Assembly (NCBI RefSeq): GCF_000507185.2
Contig: NZ_AYTM02000002.1
Span: 1,449,501 to 1,513,500, forward strand
Origin: Pseudomonas syringae KCTC 12500
Lineage (GTDB): Bacteria > Pseudomonadota > Gammaproteobacteria > Pseudomonadales > Pseudomonadaceae
DNA: 64,000 nt
Reading direction: 5' to 3'
Of this stretch, positions 1-9,602 are shown in pieces. The position numbers and the translations under genes were made by a program. The notes below the pieces were generated by a model. The model was not told the origin of the DNA. It saw only the letters and a program-made list of their open reading frames with translations, and ran no database searches. The first letter of the stretch is position 1. Each line of letters begins with the position of its first letter.

Positions 1-2355
1 GGCGGCAATGTCACGGGTGGCGTGTAACACGTTGGTGGCAACTGCAATATCGTAGTAATCACGCTGCAGTGGTTGGTCATCAACCGACTTTTCTACGTTG
101 AAAATCTCGTAGCGCAAGAATGGATTGCCTGGCCCGTATTCCCGCTGGGCATGAAACAGAAACGACTTCGAAAGGTCGGTGTAGCAGTACTCTGCGATGT
201 TGGCGTGAAACGGCGCCAGGTGCTTGAGTAACACGGCGGTTGTACCGCCGGTGCCAGCGCCCACTTCCAGAATGCGAATTTTCCGCTGAGGGTCAGCGGC
301 CAGCAGCGTGTTGATTTCGTCAACCACCGTCCTCGAAAGCACCAGGTTGAAGTAGTCAGCAACGCGGTTGTTTTTATAGATACCCTCGACCATGCGCATC
401 GAAGAGTCAGGGAACATGATGTCGGTGGCCTTTATTTTCCCGGTCAGTATCTCCTTGGTATGGATCAGCAAGGCTTCAACCAGTTTGACTTGAGCGGATT
501 TATTTTCATCCAGCAGCCATTCAACTTTTGCGGTGTTCCAGGAGAGCCAGGCTGCGCTGGCATCGCTCTCAGGAAACTCTGCCGTTTTGCTGAATTGACC
601 GGCGTCGTGACGAAGGTAGCCTTGGCGCACAAGGCTCATCAGGGTCTCCGTCAACCAGCGCGAAAAACCTGCGCGAATATCGGTCTTGCGAAGCACGTTT
701 TCAACGGAAAACTCAGTACCGGAAAACACGCCCAAGGTTTCAAGATCGGCAGCGACGATCCGGCAAAGGTAGCTGTCCATGTCCTCCAGGTAAAAAACGC
801 CTTCCTCCCTTAGGGCCATATAGTGTTCATTCCGATACACATATTCCATCATACAGCCCTCCACGACATCGTTATTTAACTGAGTTGTTGATTGCACAAA
901 ACCAAATTCTGTAGTGTTCTGATGAAGTGTCACCTTATCTATCAATGTTATTTTTTCTGGATCGTAGGCAGCGATAAAACTGGCCTGTAAATGATCCCCT
1001 GCAATCAACGCCTCAAAGGCCAACATGCCGATGGTTGGGTTGATTGACGCCATCCCGCTTTTTTCCAGCACCTTTTGATACGACGCATCACTGACAATGC
1101 CGACGGTTCCCCAATACCCCCAGTTCATGGTTTTGACATGGGTAGTTGCGCACTTGGCCCGCAAGTAATGGGCAAAACTGTCTTTAAAGGTGCACCCCGC
1201 AGCGTAATTACTCTGCCCGGCCTGGCGAGCAAAGCTCTGGATCGAGGAATAGAAGGCGATGAAGTCGAGGTCTAGATCGGCAAAGTAATTTTCGATGTTT
1301 CGGCAAATATCCACTTTCGCAGCAAGGGCCGAACTAAAGGTTGTTTCAGACATATTGGCAACCGTCTTGTCCTCCAGGACGATTGCCGAATGAATAATGC
1401 CGTCCAGCCGGCCATATTGACGGAGGATGGTGTGTCGTAATTGCTCCATTTGGTGTGGCTGGGTGGCATCAACCGATACGTACAGGGGAGCACGACCGAG
1501 TCTCTCCATGGCACGCAATGAATGACGGATTTCATCATTAATGGCTTTTCGACCTGCCCAAATGACTTGGCTATCGTGCCGTTGCAAAAGACTTTCGGTC
1601 CAGGCCTGGCCCAGGCCACCGGCACCACCGATGATCAGATATACCCCGTTGTCACGGTAGATCGGCTTGACCGGCTCACTGCCGTTTTCAACCGGCAACA
1701 CCTCCAGGTGCTCGGCATACCATTGATCGTCGCGGCAGCAATACGTCTGTCCTTTGACTTTTCTTTTTTCAATGCCTTGCGACGAGCGCACCAGCGAGGG
1801 GTTTGAGGTCGCACGCGCCACAAAGGCGTCATCGACATCAAGCAAGCTTATCGTCCAATGGCTGTATTCTTTCGCAGCGGCACCGACAAACCCGTGCAAC
1901 CCGGCGTTGACCGCTGTGTTAGTGCCTTCGTTGTTGACATTGAAGTTATTCTTGGTGACGACCGTGATCGACAACCTGACTTCATCAGCCTTTAATTCCA
2001 GCAACGCCTTGAAGAACCTGAAGAAGATTTTTTCTTCGATACCATACTGTAAACTTTGATCCTCTGCGTGCACAGAGACATCAAGGCTACCGCCGATCCA
2101 GAGGATACTTTTAATCGTTCCCGGGATGTAGTCCGCCAGTGTCGCGGTCATACGTTCCAGCGTATCCAGCGCAGTAAAGCTGCAGTGAGCCTGACCGCCA
2201 ACCAACGACAATAATCTCTGCCTGTTTGGTGACACACCCGCCGCAGAAGTAACTGGAATAATAACCAGAACGCTTTCATCGGTCGCCAACGACGGGCTGC
2301 CCGCTATTGGCCGCCAACGATTAACGGCATAAATGTTATGCACGGCATTGCTCAT
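1..2355 (-). CDS. Trans-AT polyketide synthase PKS-C (KR-MT..., 3' end outside window)
   Basis: This reading frame is open from an ATG at 2355 to the left window edge (785 codons visible), so the protein is incomplete at its C-terminus. Residues about 10-460 form a ketoreductase with its structural half first; the NADPH-binding glycine motif IIGGAGGLG is at 241-249, the catalytic serine near 370 and Tyr384. The residue that is usually Asn four places after the Tyr is Cys here (YAAGC). From about 500 a C-methyltransferase domain follows, with the SAM motif ILEVGAGTGG at 695-704 and NVLHAT at 775-780, still open at the edge. There is no N-terminal KS: the protein continues the module whose KS and DH end PKS-B, giving KS-DH | KR-MT across two proteins. 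It starts 55 bases after the PKS-B stop. An ACP and further modules are expected beyond the edge. Confidence 0.93.
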   Translation of the reverse strand, partial: MSNAVHNIYAVNRWRPIAGSPSLATDESVLVIIPVTSAAGVSPNRQRLLSLVGGQAHCSFTALDTLERMTATLADYIPGTIKSILWIGGSLDVSVHAEDQSLQYGIEEKIFFRFFKALLELKADEVRLSITVVTKNNFNVNNEGTNTAVNAGLHGFVGAAAKEYSHWTISLLDVDDAFVARATSNPSLVRSSQGIEKRKVKGQTYCCRDDQWYAEHLEVLPVENGSEPVKPIYRDNGVYLIIGGAGGLGQAWTESLLQRHDSQVIWAGRKAINDEIRHSLRAMERLGRAPLYVSVDATQPHQMEQLRHTILRQYGRLDGIIHSAIVLEDKTVANMSETTFSSALAAKVDICRNIENYFADLDLDFIAFYSSIQSFARQAGQSNYAAGCTFKDSFAHYLRAKCATTHVKTMNWGYWGTVGIVSDASYQKVLEKSGMASINPTIGMLAFEALIAGDHLQASFIAAYDPEKITLIDKVTLHQNTTEFGFVQSTTQLNNDVVEGCMMEYVYRNEHYMALREEGVFYLEDMDSYLCRIVAADLETLGVFSGTEFSVENVLRKTDIRAGFSRWLTETLMSLVRQGYLRHDAGQFSKTAEFPESDASAAWLSWNTAKVEWLLDENKSAQVKLVEALLIHTKEILTGKIKATDIMFPDSSMRMVEGIYKNNRVADYFNLVLSRTVVDEINTLLAADPQRKIRILEVGAGTGGTTAVLLKHLAPFHANIAEYCYTDLSKSFLFHAQREYGPGNPFLRYEIFNVEKSVDDQPLQRDYYDIAVATNVLHATRDIAA

Positions 2356-2410
2356 ATCAAACCTTCTACCCAGAGGTAACAATCAATAGCACCCAAACAC
2401 CAGGACCTGT

Positions 2411-5400
2411 TTAAGCTTCAGACAATCGCGGCACACCGGACAGTATCCGTTGGCGATAACCATCCAGCACCGCACAGACATTGGATTGCGCGTCGTAGAT
2501 AACAATGGTCCAGATTTCTTTCTTGCCATCATTCAGCACATGCCCAACCGACCAGGCGTTGAGTGGAATTTCCCGATACTGTTGAAAGCGGTCTATTGCA
2601 AAAGGAACCCGGGTTTGCACCCCACCCTGATCCCTGGTTTGTTTGGCTTTATCCCGCGCTACAGCGAGAATCGAGATGGCCTGAAGTGCAGAGTCTGCAA
2701 GGCAGGGATGAACCGAAAAAGGCGACTGTTTATTCGCCAGGATCGACGGCAGTTGCAATTGAGCGATGACCGTCGAGGGCGAAAAGTAGAGGGCCTTGAT
2801 ACCTTGCAAACGGGTCTTGTGGGTAATGCCATGGCGACGCAACAAGTCATAGCATTGCGCTGCCGGTACTTTTCGATACTGGGCCAGCCCTGCCGCGCTC
2901 AGGTCAATCTCATCGAACCGGATCCCCTGTGCTTTCAGGTGACTGAACGACCGATCTTCTGCCAGCACCTGTTGACCTGACGACAACTCACAGATGGCTT
3001 GGGCATACAGCTGCTTTTTATCTCGGCTCAGCACCTTCAGGTCAGCGTTGTCGCCTCGCTCTGTCACTTCCACAATAATCGGTAAGCGTGGCGTGGCGTC
3101 GGTAAAGACCATCGGCTGAACCCAGGCAATATCGTTCAGCGCTATTTGGTAGGCATTCTTGAACTTGTCGCCATACACCGCGCAAACACTGCGTTTCATC
3201 AGCTCGATATACATCACGCCGGGCAGGACTTTCTGCCCCATAACCAAATGATCCGCGATGAAGAAATCATCCACCGTCAGGGTGAATTCACAGTACTTGC
3301 TGGCGGCTTTTGACCTTGCCGCCGTGGCTCGTGGGGCTGATGCGGGAGGACTCGGACGTGCAACGGAGGCCTGTTTCGCCGGCGCTTTATCCTTCGAAGA
3401 CGCCCAGAACGACATGGAATTGAAAGGACTGGCCGGCAGGCTACAAATGCTGCCCTGGAACGAAGCGTCGTTGACCTGGCCGTTTTCAATATAGACGTGC
3501 GCTTGTTTCAGCAAAGCCTGGGCATTGCCCTGCCCCAAGTCGCTCGGCGTAAAGATTTGCATGCTCGGCTTGGCTGCTGACAGCAGGGAGCCCAGTGCAT
3601 TGGCCAGTTCAGAAACCGAGCGGCAAAGAATCGCCACGCGCTTGCCGAAGTGCCTGCGCCCGCAGGCCAAGGTGTAAGCGATGTTGGTCAGCGACACCGT
3701 CGCGTCAGACTCGAGGTGCTCACGCAGTTTCTGCAGGAGTTTGACCAACTGTGGGTCAGAGTTCGCCGACAGCAGAATCAACTGCGGCCCAAACTTCTCC
3801 GCCGTGTGCCGTACCGGCTGGGGTAAATCACCGAGCACCACGTGTGCATTGGTGCCACTGGCACCGAAGGCACTGATCGTTGCCAGCCTCCGGCCATTTC
3901 TGGCTTGCCACGGTTGTGAAGATTTCGCGACATAAAACGGGCTACCGGCCAAATCAATTCGCGAGTTGCCTTTGGTGTGGTGAATCAGCGGCGGAATGGT
4001 GCTGTGTTCCAGTGCCAGCACCGACTTGATCACACTCGAGATACCGGCGGCAAATTGGGTGTGGCCAATGTTGGCTTTGACCGAGCCCAAGGCGCAGTAA
4101 TTCTTGTGCGCGGAGTCCGTGGTGAAGGCTGCACAGAGTGCGTTGAACTCAATCGGGTCGCCCAGGTTGGTGCCGGTGCCGTGGGCCTCCACCATGGAGA
4201 TGTCGTTAGCGGTAATACCGAAATCCTTGTACACCCGTTTCAGCAACTTCTCTTGCGAGACGGCGCTTGGGGCCGTGATGCCGTTGGTTCTGCCGTCCTG
4301 GTTGATGCCGTCACCGTAGATGACCGCGCGAATGTTGTCGCCATCGGCCAAGGCATCGTCCAAACGTTTAAGAATAATCGCCCCGACCGCTTCGCCGGGG
4401 ACAAAACCATCGGCGTTTTCATCAAATGGCGAGCACGTCCCGGTGGGCGACAACATCCCGGCTTGTGTCGCCTGCACGTACAAGCGCGGCGTCGTCTGTA
4501 CAAATACACCGCCCGCAATCGCCGTATTGGCGATCCCCAGTCGCAGGTCTTTACAAGCCTGATGGATCGCCACCAACGAACTTGAACACGCAGTGTCGAT
4601 GGTCAGCGCCGGCCCTTTGAAATCCAGGTAATAGGCAATCCGCGACGCAATCATCGAGCCCATGTTGCCCCACAGCGCTTGCGCCGGAGCCTCACTGGCC
4701 TCGAACACTTCGTTGTAGTCGCCAGTCCAGCCGCCGACGTAAATGCCGAACTGATCTTTCACTTCAGGGGTCAGGCGACTGCCTGCATAGCCACTGTCCT
4801 CCAGGGCATGCCACGCCTCTTCGAGGAAAAGGCGTTGTTGTGGGTCCATATACGTGGCTTCAACCCCGGAAATGTTGAAGAAGATCGCATCGAACTTATC
4901 AATTTCATTGAGGAATCCACCGCGCTGGCAAACACCGTCGCGATACTTTTCCTGATTGAGATAGTCCGCCAGGTCCCAACGATTCACCGATTCGGTGCTG
5001 TCTTTGCCGTCGCGGATATTGTTCCAGAACGCCTCGGTATCATCGGCACCGCCAAAACGGCCACTCATGCCGATAATTGCAATCGGCTTTTGGTTGCGTT
5101 CCTGGCCAGTTGCAGGCGACTCGCTGAGTAGCTGAGGCGCTGGCCGAGCGAATTGAGTCGACGAGTCGACGATCGTCACAGGCGTAATCAGCCCATGGGC
5201 ATGGCGGGATAGATCCTCGACATTCGGATAATCGTAGATACACGTGGTTTTCAAACCGAGACGATACTGTTCATTAAGCGAATGGATTAAATCAACGCCC
5301 AAAATGGAGTCCAGACCGTAATCGACAAACGACACCTCATTGTTGATCGACGCCTCATCCATCTTGAGTACATTGGCCAGTCTTTCTCGAATGAATCCGG

Positions 5401-8400
5401 CAACGGCCGGCACTTCAAGGCAAACGGGCACGTGACTGATGATTTCGGCGCTCACCTTCCCTGCTTCTGATGGCTGATCCAGGTGTCTGACGGCCCTTGC
5501 GTTCGAACCGACTTTGTCCAGGAAGCTATGGGTGTTGGCCGCAAAGGCATACTCGGGTATCCGGCATTTTTTCGGTTGCAGCCCATCGCTGTACAAACCT
5601 TCCCACTGCTCAAAGCTGCCATTGACCCACAGTTGCGCCAAGGCGTCCGACTCGTGGTGGGCAAAAGCAATCTGAACGCGGTCGTGGGCCAGCGCTTTTT
5701 GCTTGGAAAGCTCTTCAAACCGGTGAGTTTTCACCCCGGCATACAGGCCGCTACCATTAACCTGAGGGTCTTCCTCGCCAAGGAAGCGCTGGAGACGCTC
5801 GATAAAACCGGCTAGATCCCTGGCACAAATCGCGACGCGATGTTGATGGGCATTTCGACACGTTTGCAGCGTGAACGCGACGTCACGCAACGCGGGTACG
5901 GTCGACGATGAAGCGCCGCCCTGAATAACCGCCACCAGTCGCCCAATCGATACGCTGCCTTGCCAGTTGAGCATCGACAGATTCAGCCCGTAGCGGGTGT
6001 TGACGGCCTCGAACAGTCGATAGAAATCAAATGGTTTGAGCCCGGCATCGACCAGGGGGGTTGAATCGTCAACCTGATTCAACGAGAGATTGTTATCCAG
6101 CCCCCGAAGCGTGGCGCGAATAAACGTCGCAATATCCATTGCAGTGGAGGCTTCAGGCGCTTGCGCCTGAAGGAAATCCAGGAACCGACGGCAGTTTCTT
6201 TTCAGGCCTTGTTCGGTATTCGAAGAGAAAGGGAAAACCAACGCCTGGACATGTTCTTGCCCGACAGGTGCGCCAACGACCTGTTGCTGCGGCGCTGTGT
6301 ACTCCTCCAGAATAACGTGGGCATTCACCCCCGCCGCACCGAACGACGAAACACCGGCGATACGATTGCGGTTGTTGCGCGATGGCCACTCGATCAGCTC
6401 CCGCTGTAAATAGAACGGCGACTGGTCGAACTCCAAGTTAGGATTGATCGTCTGTGCGTGCAGGCTGGGTACCAGGACCCGGTGCTGCATCTGCAGCACC
6501 ACTTTGATCACTCCGGCCAGACCGGCGGCGGCTTCCAGGTGGCCGATATTGCTTTTTACCGAGCCAATCGCGCAGGAAGACTCAGGCAGGTCATTACCCG
6601 AGAAACAGGCTTTGAGTGCGTTCAACTCGATGGGGTCACCGAGTTCCGTCCCGGTGCCGTGAGCCTCGATGTAGCTGAGTTCGCCCGCTGTGATATTGGC
6701 GCTGTTCAGGGCTTTCTCGATCACCGCCGTTTGCGCCTTGGGGTTCGGCACGGTGTAGCCTTTGGCGGCGCCACCATGATTGACCGCCGAGCCTTTGATT
6801 GTTGCGTAAATCCGGTCGCCGTCTGCCTGGGCCTGCCGAAGCGGCTTCAGAATAAGCGTCGCGACACCTTCACCCGGTACAAAGCCGTCCGCCTGGTCGC
6901 CAAAACTGTGGCACTGACCTTTTTGCGACAGCATGCTGGACGCACAGAGTTGTACATAGCTTGCGGGGTGCAGATACAGGTTCACGCCACCGACAATCGC
7001 CATCTGGCAACGCCCGGCCTTGAGACTATGGACCGCCTCATGAATCGCCACCAGCGACGATGAACACATGGTGTCGATGGGCATGCTGGGCCCATTGAGG
7101 TCGAAGAGATAAGAAATACGGCTGGCGACAGAACTGAACGAGGTCGTCGGAATCGTGCGTTCGTCTTGATTCCAGAGTGCCGGGCCGTAGAGATTGAAGC
7201 CAGTCTTGGTAATGCCGACGTAGACACCAACGTCGCCGTCATACTGCTGCTTGATTTTATCTTTGGTGTAACCAGAGTCCTCCAGGGCACGCCAGCAAGA
7301 CTGCATAAACAGCCGCTCCTGCGGATCCATGGCGAGGATTTCTCGTGGTGAGAGCTTGAAAAACTGCTCATCGAAATCATAAGCCTGTTCAAGAAACCCG
7401 CCTTGCTTGCAGTAGGATTTACCGTCTCTGATGGCCTCGACTTTGTCCGTGGCATAGAAGTCTTCCAGGGACCAGCGCGACTCAGGAATCTCGGTCACAG
7501 CGTTCACGCCGTTGCGCAACAGCTCCCAGAACGCTTCGATATTCGCCGCCCCCGGAAACTGCGCGTTAATACCAATAATGGCGACCGCATCACCGGCCTG
7601 CGCATCCACTGCGCGGGGCACTGCCGGACGCGGCTGAGCGTCCTGACGGGCAGAGGCTTGCGGAGCCTGTTGGCTCGCTGCCGGGGCAACCGCGCCGAGC
7701 CACGCCTGCACCGCGTCGGGTTGCAACTGGCTCAGTGTGGTGGCCAGGTCATGAATGGATTCCACTTCGTACAGCAGCGTTTTCGACAGTCGAGAGAAAT
7801 GCTCACTCAACGCCTGATTGATCCGCATGATGGAAAACGAGTCGAGGCCGTAGCTTTGCAACGGCTCGAAGGTGTCGAGTTTGCTTGTCTCCAGCTTCAG
7901 GACGCTGGAGATCAACTGTTTGAGGTGAGCGACCAATGGATCATAGGCAGTCTCAACCGATGTCACTGCGCCCTTCCCGCTGGCTGCTTGAGCCGTTTGC
8001 TGACTGAGCGCCGGGGTTTGCAGGTTCCGCTGTGGTTTAGCGTTAACGTACTGGCTATCAATTTTCACCGGATCGCCATAGGTCACCAGAACACGGTGGG
8101 TATCGGCGGCCAGTAACAACGTATTCACGTGATTGAGGGCCACATCGACCGGCAACGGCAACAGACCGTACTCGACGTGGAGTTCTTTCAGCGCCTGCTG
8201 ATCAACACCCATACCGGCGTTTTCCCAGAGCGGCCAGTTCACCGACAACAGGCGATCAAAGCCGTTACCCCCGACCTTGTTTCGAGCGTCGCTGAAACCA
8301 TCAATGAATCCATTGCCGGCCGCATAGTCGATCTGGCCGACAAAACCTAACTGGCCTGCACAAGAGGAGCAAAATAGAATGAAGTCAAAGCCCGTTTCAG

Positions 8401-9592
8401 TCTGTTGACTGACGTCGTTTGCAGCCTGAATCAGATGGATGCTGCCACTGACTTTGGCTTCCAGGGTATTTTCAAACTGCTCGACGGTTTTGTTGACCAG
8501 AAAACTGTCATTCAACGTGCCGGCGCAGTAGAAAATCCCTTCGAGGTGATGGGAGGCGACGACCTCGATCAACAGCGACTTGAGGTCCGAGTAGCTCGCC
8601 GCGTTCGCCGTGAGATAGGAAACCCGGGACTTTCCGTAGGTGTTTACCAATTGCAGGTACGGCGTATTACTTTGCAGATCGTCTTCACTGCGGCGCCCGG
8701 TCAATACGACGCGGGCCTGCTGCCCCTGGCGCAAAATGTAATCTGCCAAGTGCAAACCAATACCGCCTACGCCACCTATAATCAGATAACTCGCATCGGT
8801 TTTTATAAAGCGTTGCAACGACGCACCCTCAGAACGGTCACTGAGCGTTTCAAACACCTGAACATAACGGACATTCTTGAGGTAGCGCACATACGCCGCG
8901 TGACTGTGCTGTTCCTCGGCCAGGCTATTTTGGCTTAACTGACCCAAGGAGGCTTCATCAAGCGCCACCAGTTGAGTGGTAATGCTCGGGTGCTCCTTAT
9001 TCAGGGTTTTCAGCATGGCTGAAATAGCCGCTTCCACTCCGACATACACAGATTCGTGCGCTACTTTGTCTTCAGCGTAACTATCGGGCCTCAGAAAAAA
9101 CACCTGGAGCAGCGTATCCGCCGAGCTTTTCCGGCCTTTACCATGCTGCAAAATGGCCGTGACCTGCGCCTTCAAACTGACGAAAACGTCGAGGATCATC
9201 GCACTGGCCAAACCGCTCATCTGGTCGGCAAGCGTGCCTTTGGCGGCCGCCTCTTCGGGAGCCGACACTACCGTCATCCGGGCCAGCAGGCGTTGATCCA
9301 GGCGGGCTTTCAAGGTATCCACCAACCGCTCATGACCGTGCTCCGTTACGACCACCACGCAATGCTGTTCGTGAGCCTGAGCCACATCGAGCGCGCGCCC
9401 AAGCGGCGCATCGCGCCACACCGGCACATAACGCGTACTGCCCGGCGGCCCGGACTGCTCTTCACGCATACGGCCCCCGGTGGCGTCGGTTTTGGCCAGC
9501 GCCTGAACCGCTTGCTCTTTAGTAATACGACCCGCTTTGAGTTGATCAATAATGTAACGCTGAAAGTTAGCAATCTCATTGGAGTTATTCAT
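2411..9592 (-). CDS. Trans-AT polyketide synthase PKS-B (KR-ACP-KS-[ACP-like]-ACP-KS-DH), 2393 aa
   Basis: Residues 1-35 look like a helical docking segment. Then come: KR about 55-510 (glycine motif 273-279, Tyr423); ACP about 550-620 (Ser585 in GLDS); KS about 667-1100 (Cys843 in DTMCSSS, His978, His1018); post-KS linker about 1110-1350, broken by an ACP-like insertion at about 1150-1226 that lacks the phosphopantetheine serine; ACP about 1395-1465 (Ser1429); KS about 1502-1920 (Cys1669, His1804, His1844); DH about 2100-2393 (His2115 in HxxxGxxxxP, Asp2300 in DxxxQ). No AT domain occurs anywhere, so malonyl units must come from a separate AT not in this window. The KR-ACP start completes the module begun by the terminal KS of PKS-A, and the terminal DH is continued by PKS-C. 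The start lies 10 bases after the PKS-A stop, suggesting coupled translation. Domain calls are firm; product assignment is inference. Confidence 0.96.
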   Translation of the reverse strand: MNNSNEIANFQRYIIDQLKAGRITKEQAVQALAKTDATGGRMREEQSGPPGSTRYVPVWRDAPLGRALDVAQAHEQHCVVVVTEHGHERLVDTLKARLDQRLLARMTVVSAPEEAAAKGTLADQMSGLASAMILDVFVSLKAQVTAILQHGKGRKSSADTLLQVFFLRPDSYAEDKVAHESVYVGVEAAISAMLKTLNKEHPSITTQLVALDEASLGQLSQNSLAEEQHSHAAYVRYLKNVRYVQVFETLSDRSEGASLQRFIKTDASYLIIGGVGGIGLHLADYILRQGQQARVVLTGRRSEDDLQSNTPYLQLVNTYGKSRVSYLTANAASYSDLKSLLIEVVASHHLEGIFYCAGTLNDSFLVNKTVEQFENTLEAKVSGSIHLIQAANDVSQQTETGFDFILFCSSCAGQLGFVGQIDYAAGNGFIDGFSDARNKVGGNGFDRLLSVNWPLWENAGMGVDQQALKELHVEYGLLPLPVDVALNHVNTLLLAADTHRVLVTYGDPVKIDSQYVNAKPQRNLQTPALSQQTAQAASGKGAVTSVETAYDPLVAHLKQLISSVLKLETSKLDTFEPLQSYGLDSFSIMRINQALSEHFSRLSKTLLYEVESIHDLATTLSQLQPDAVQAWLGAVAPAASQQAPQASARQDAQPRPAVPRAVDAQAGDAVAIIGINAQFPGAANIEAFWELLRNGVNAVTEIPESRWSLEDFYATDKVEAIRDGKSYCKQGGFLEQAYDFDEQFFKLSPREILAMDPQERLFMQSCWRALEDSGYTKDKIKQQYDGDVGVYVGITKTGFNLYGPALWNQDERTIPTTSFSSVASRISYLFDLNGPSMPIDTMCSSSLVAIHEAVHSLKAGRCQMAIVGGVNLYLHPASYVQLCASSMLSQKGQCHSFGDQADGFVPGEGVATLILKPLRQAQADGDRIYATIKGSAVNHGGAAKGYTVPNPKAQTAVIEKALNSANITAGELSYIEAHGTGTELGDPIELNALKACFSGNDLPESSCAIGSVKSNIGHLEAAAGLAGVIKVVLQMQHRVLVPSLHAQTINPNLEFDQSPFYLQRELIEWPSRNNRNRIAGVSSFGAAGVNAHVILEEYTAPQQQVVGAPVGQEHVQALVFPFSSNTEQGLKRNCRRFLDFLQAQAPEASTAMDIATFIRATLRGLDNNLSLNQVDDSTPLVDAGLKPFDFYRLFEAVNTRYGLNLSMLNWQGSVSIGRLVAVIQGGASSSTVPALRDVAFTLQTCRNAHQHRVAICARDLAGFIERLQRFLGEEDPQVNGSGLYAGVKTHRFEELSKQKALAHDRVQIAFAHHESDALAQLWVNGSFEQWEGLYSDGLQPKKCRIPEYAFAANTHSFLDKVGSNARAVRHLDQPSEAGKVSAEIISHVPVCLEVPAVAGFIRERLANVLKMDEASINNEVSFVDYGLDSILGVDLIHSLNEQYRLGLKTTCIYDYPNVEDLSRHAHGLITPVTIVDSSTQFARPAPQLLSESPATGQERNQKPIAIIGMSGRFGGADDTEAFWNNIRDGKDSTESVNRWDLADYLNQEKYRDGVCQRGGFLNEIDKFDAIFFNISGVEATYMDPQQRLFLEEAWHALEDSGYAGSRLTPEVKDQFGIYVGGWTGDYNEVFEASEAPAQALWGNMGSMIASRIAYYLDFKGPALTIDTACSSSLVAIHQACKDLRLGIANTAIAGGVFVQTTPRLYVQATQAGMLSPTGTCSPFDENADGFVPGEAVGAIILKRLDDALADGDNIRAVIYGDGINQDGRTNGITAPSAVSQEKLLKRVYKDFGITANDISMVEAHGTGTNLGDPIEFNALCAAFTTDSAHKNYCALGSVKANIGHTQFAAGISSVIKSVLALEHSTIPPLIHHTKGNSRIDLAGSPFYVAKSSQPWQARNGRRLATISAFGASGTNAHVVLGDLPQPVRHTAEKFGPQLILLSANSDPQLVKLLQKLREHLESDATVSLTNIAYTLACGRRHFGKRVAILCRSVSELANALGSLLSAAKPSMQIFTPSDLGQGNAQALLKQAHVYIENGQVNDASFQGSICSLPASPFNSMSFWASSKDKAPAKQASVARPSPPASAPRATAARSKAASKYCEFTLTVDDFFIADHLVMGQKVLPGVMYIELMKRSVCAVYGDKFKNAYQIALNDIAWVQPMVFTDATPRLPIIVEVTERGDNADLKVLSRDKKQLYAQAICELSSGQQVLAEDRSFSHLKAQGIRFDEIDLSAAGLAQYRKVPAAQCYDLLRRHGITHKTRLQGIKALYFSPSTVIAQLQLPSILANKQSPFSVHPCLADSALQAISILAVARDKAKQTRDQGGVQTRVPFAIDRFQQYREIPLNAWSVGHVLNDGKKEIWTIVIYDAQSNVCAVLDGYRQRILSGVPRLSEA

Positions 9593-9602
9593 GACGACAC
9601 CC

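Noticed and set aside
2601..2640. GGAACC followed by CCAC on the plus strand as a second hrp box
   Set aside because: The spacing is 12 bases, not 15-16, and it lies inside PKS-B on the wrong strand.
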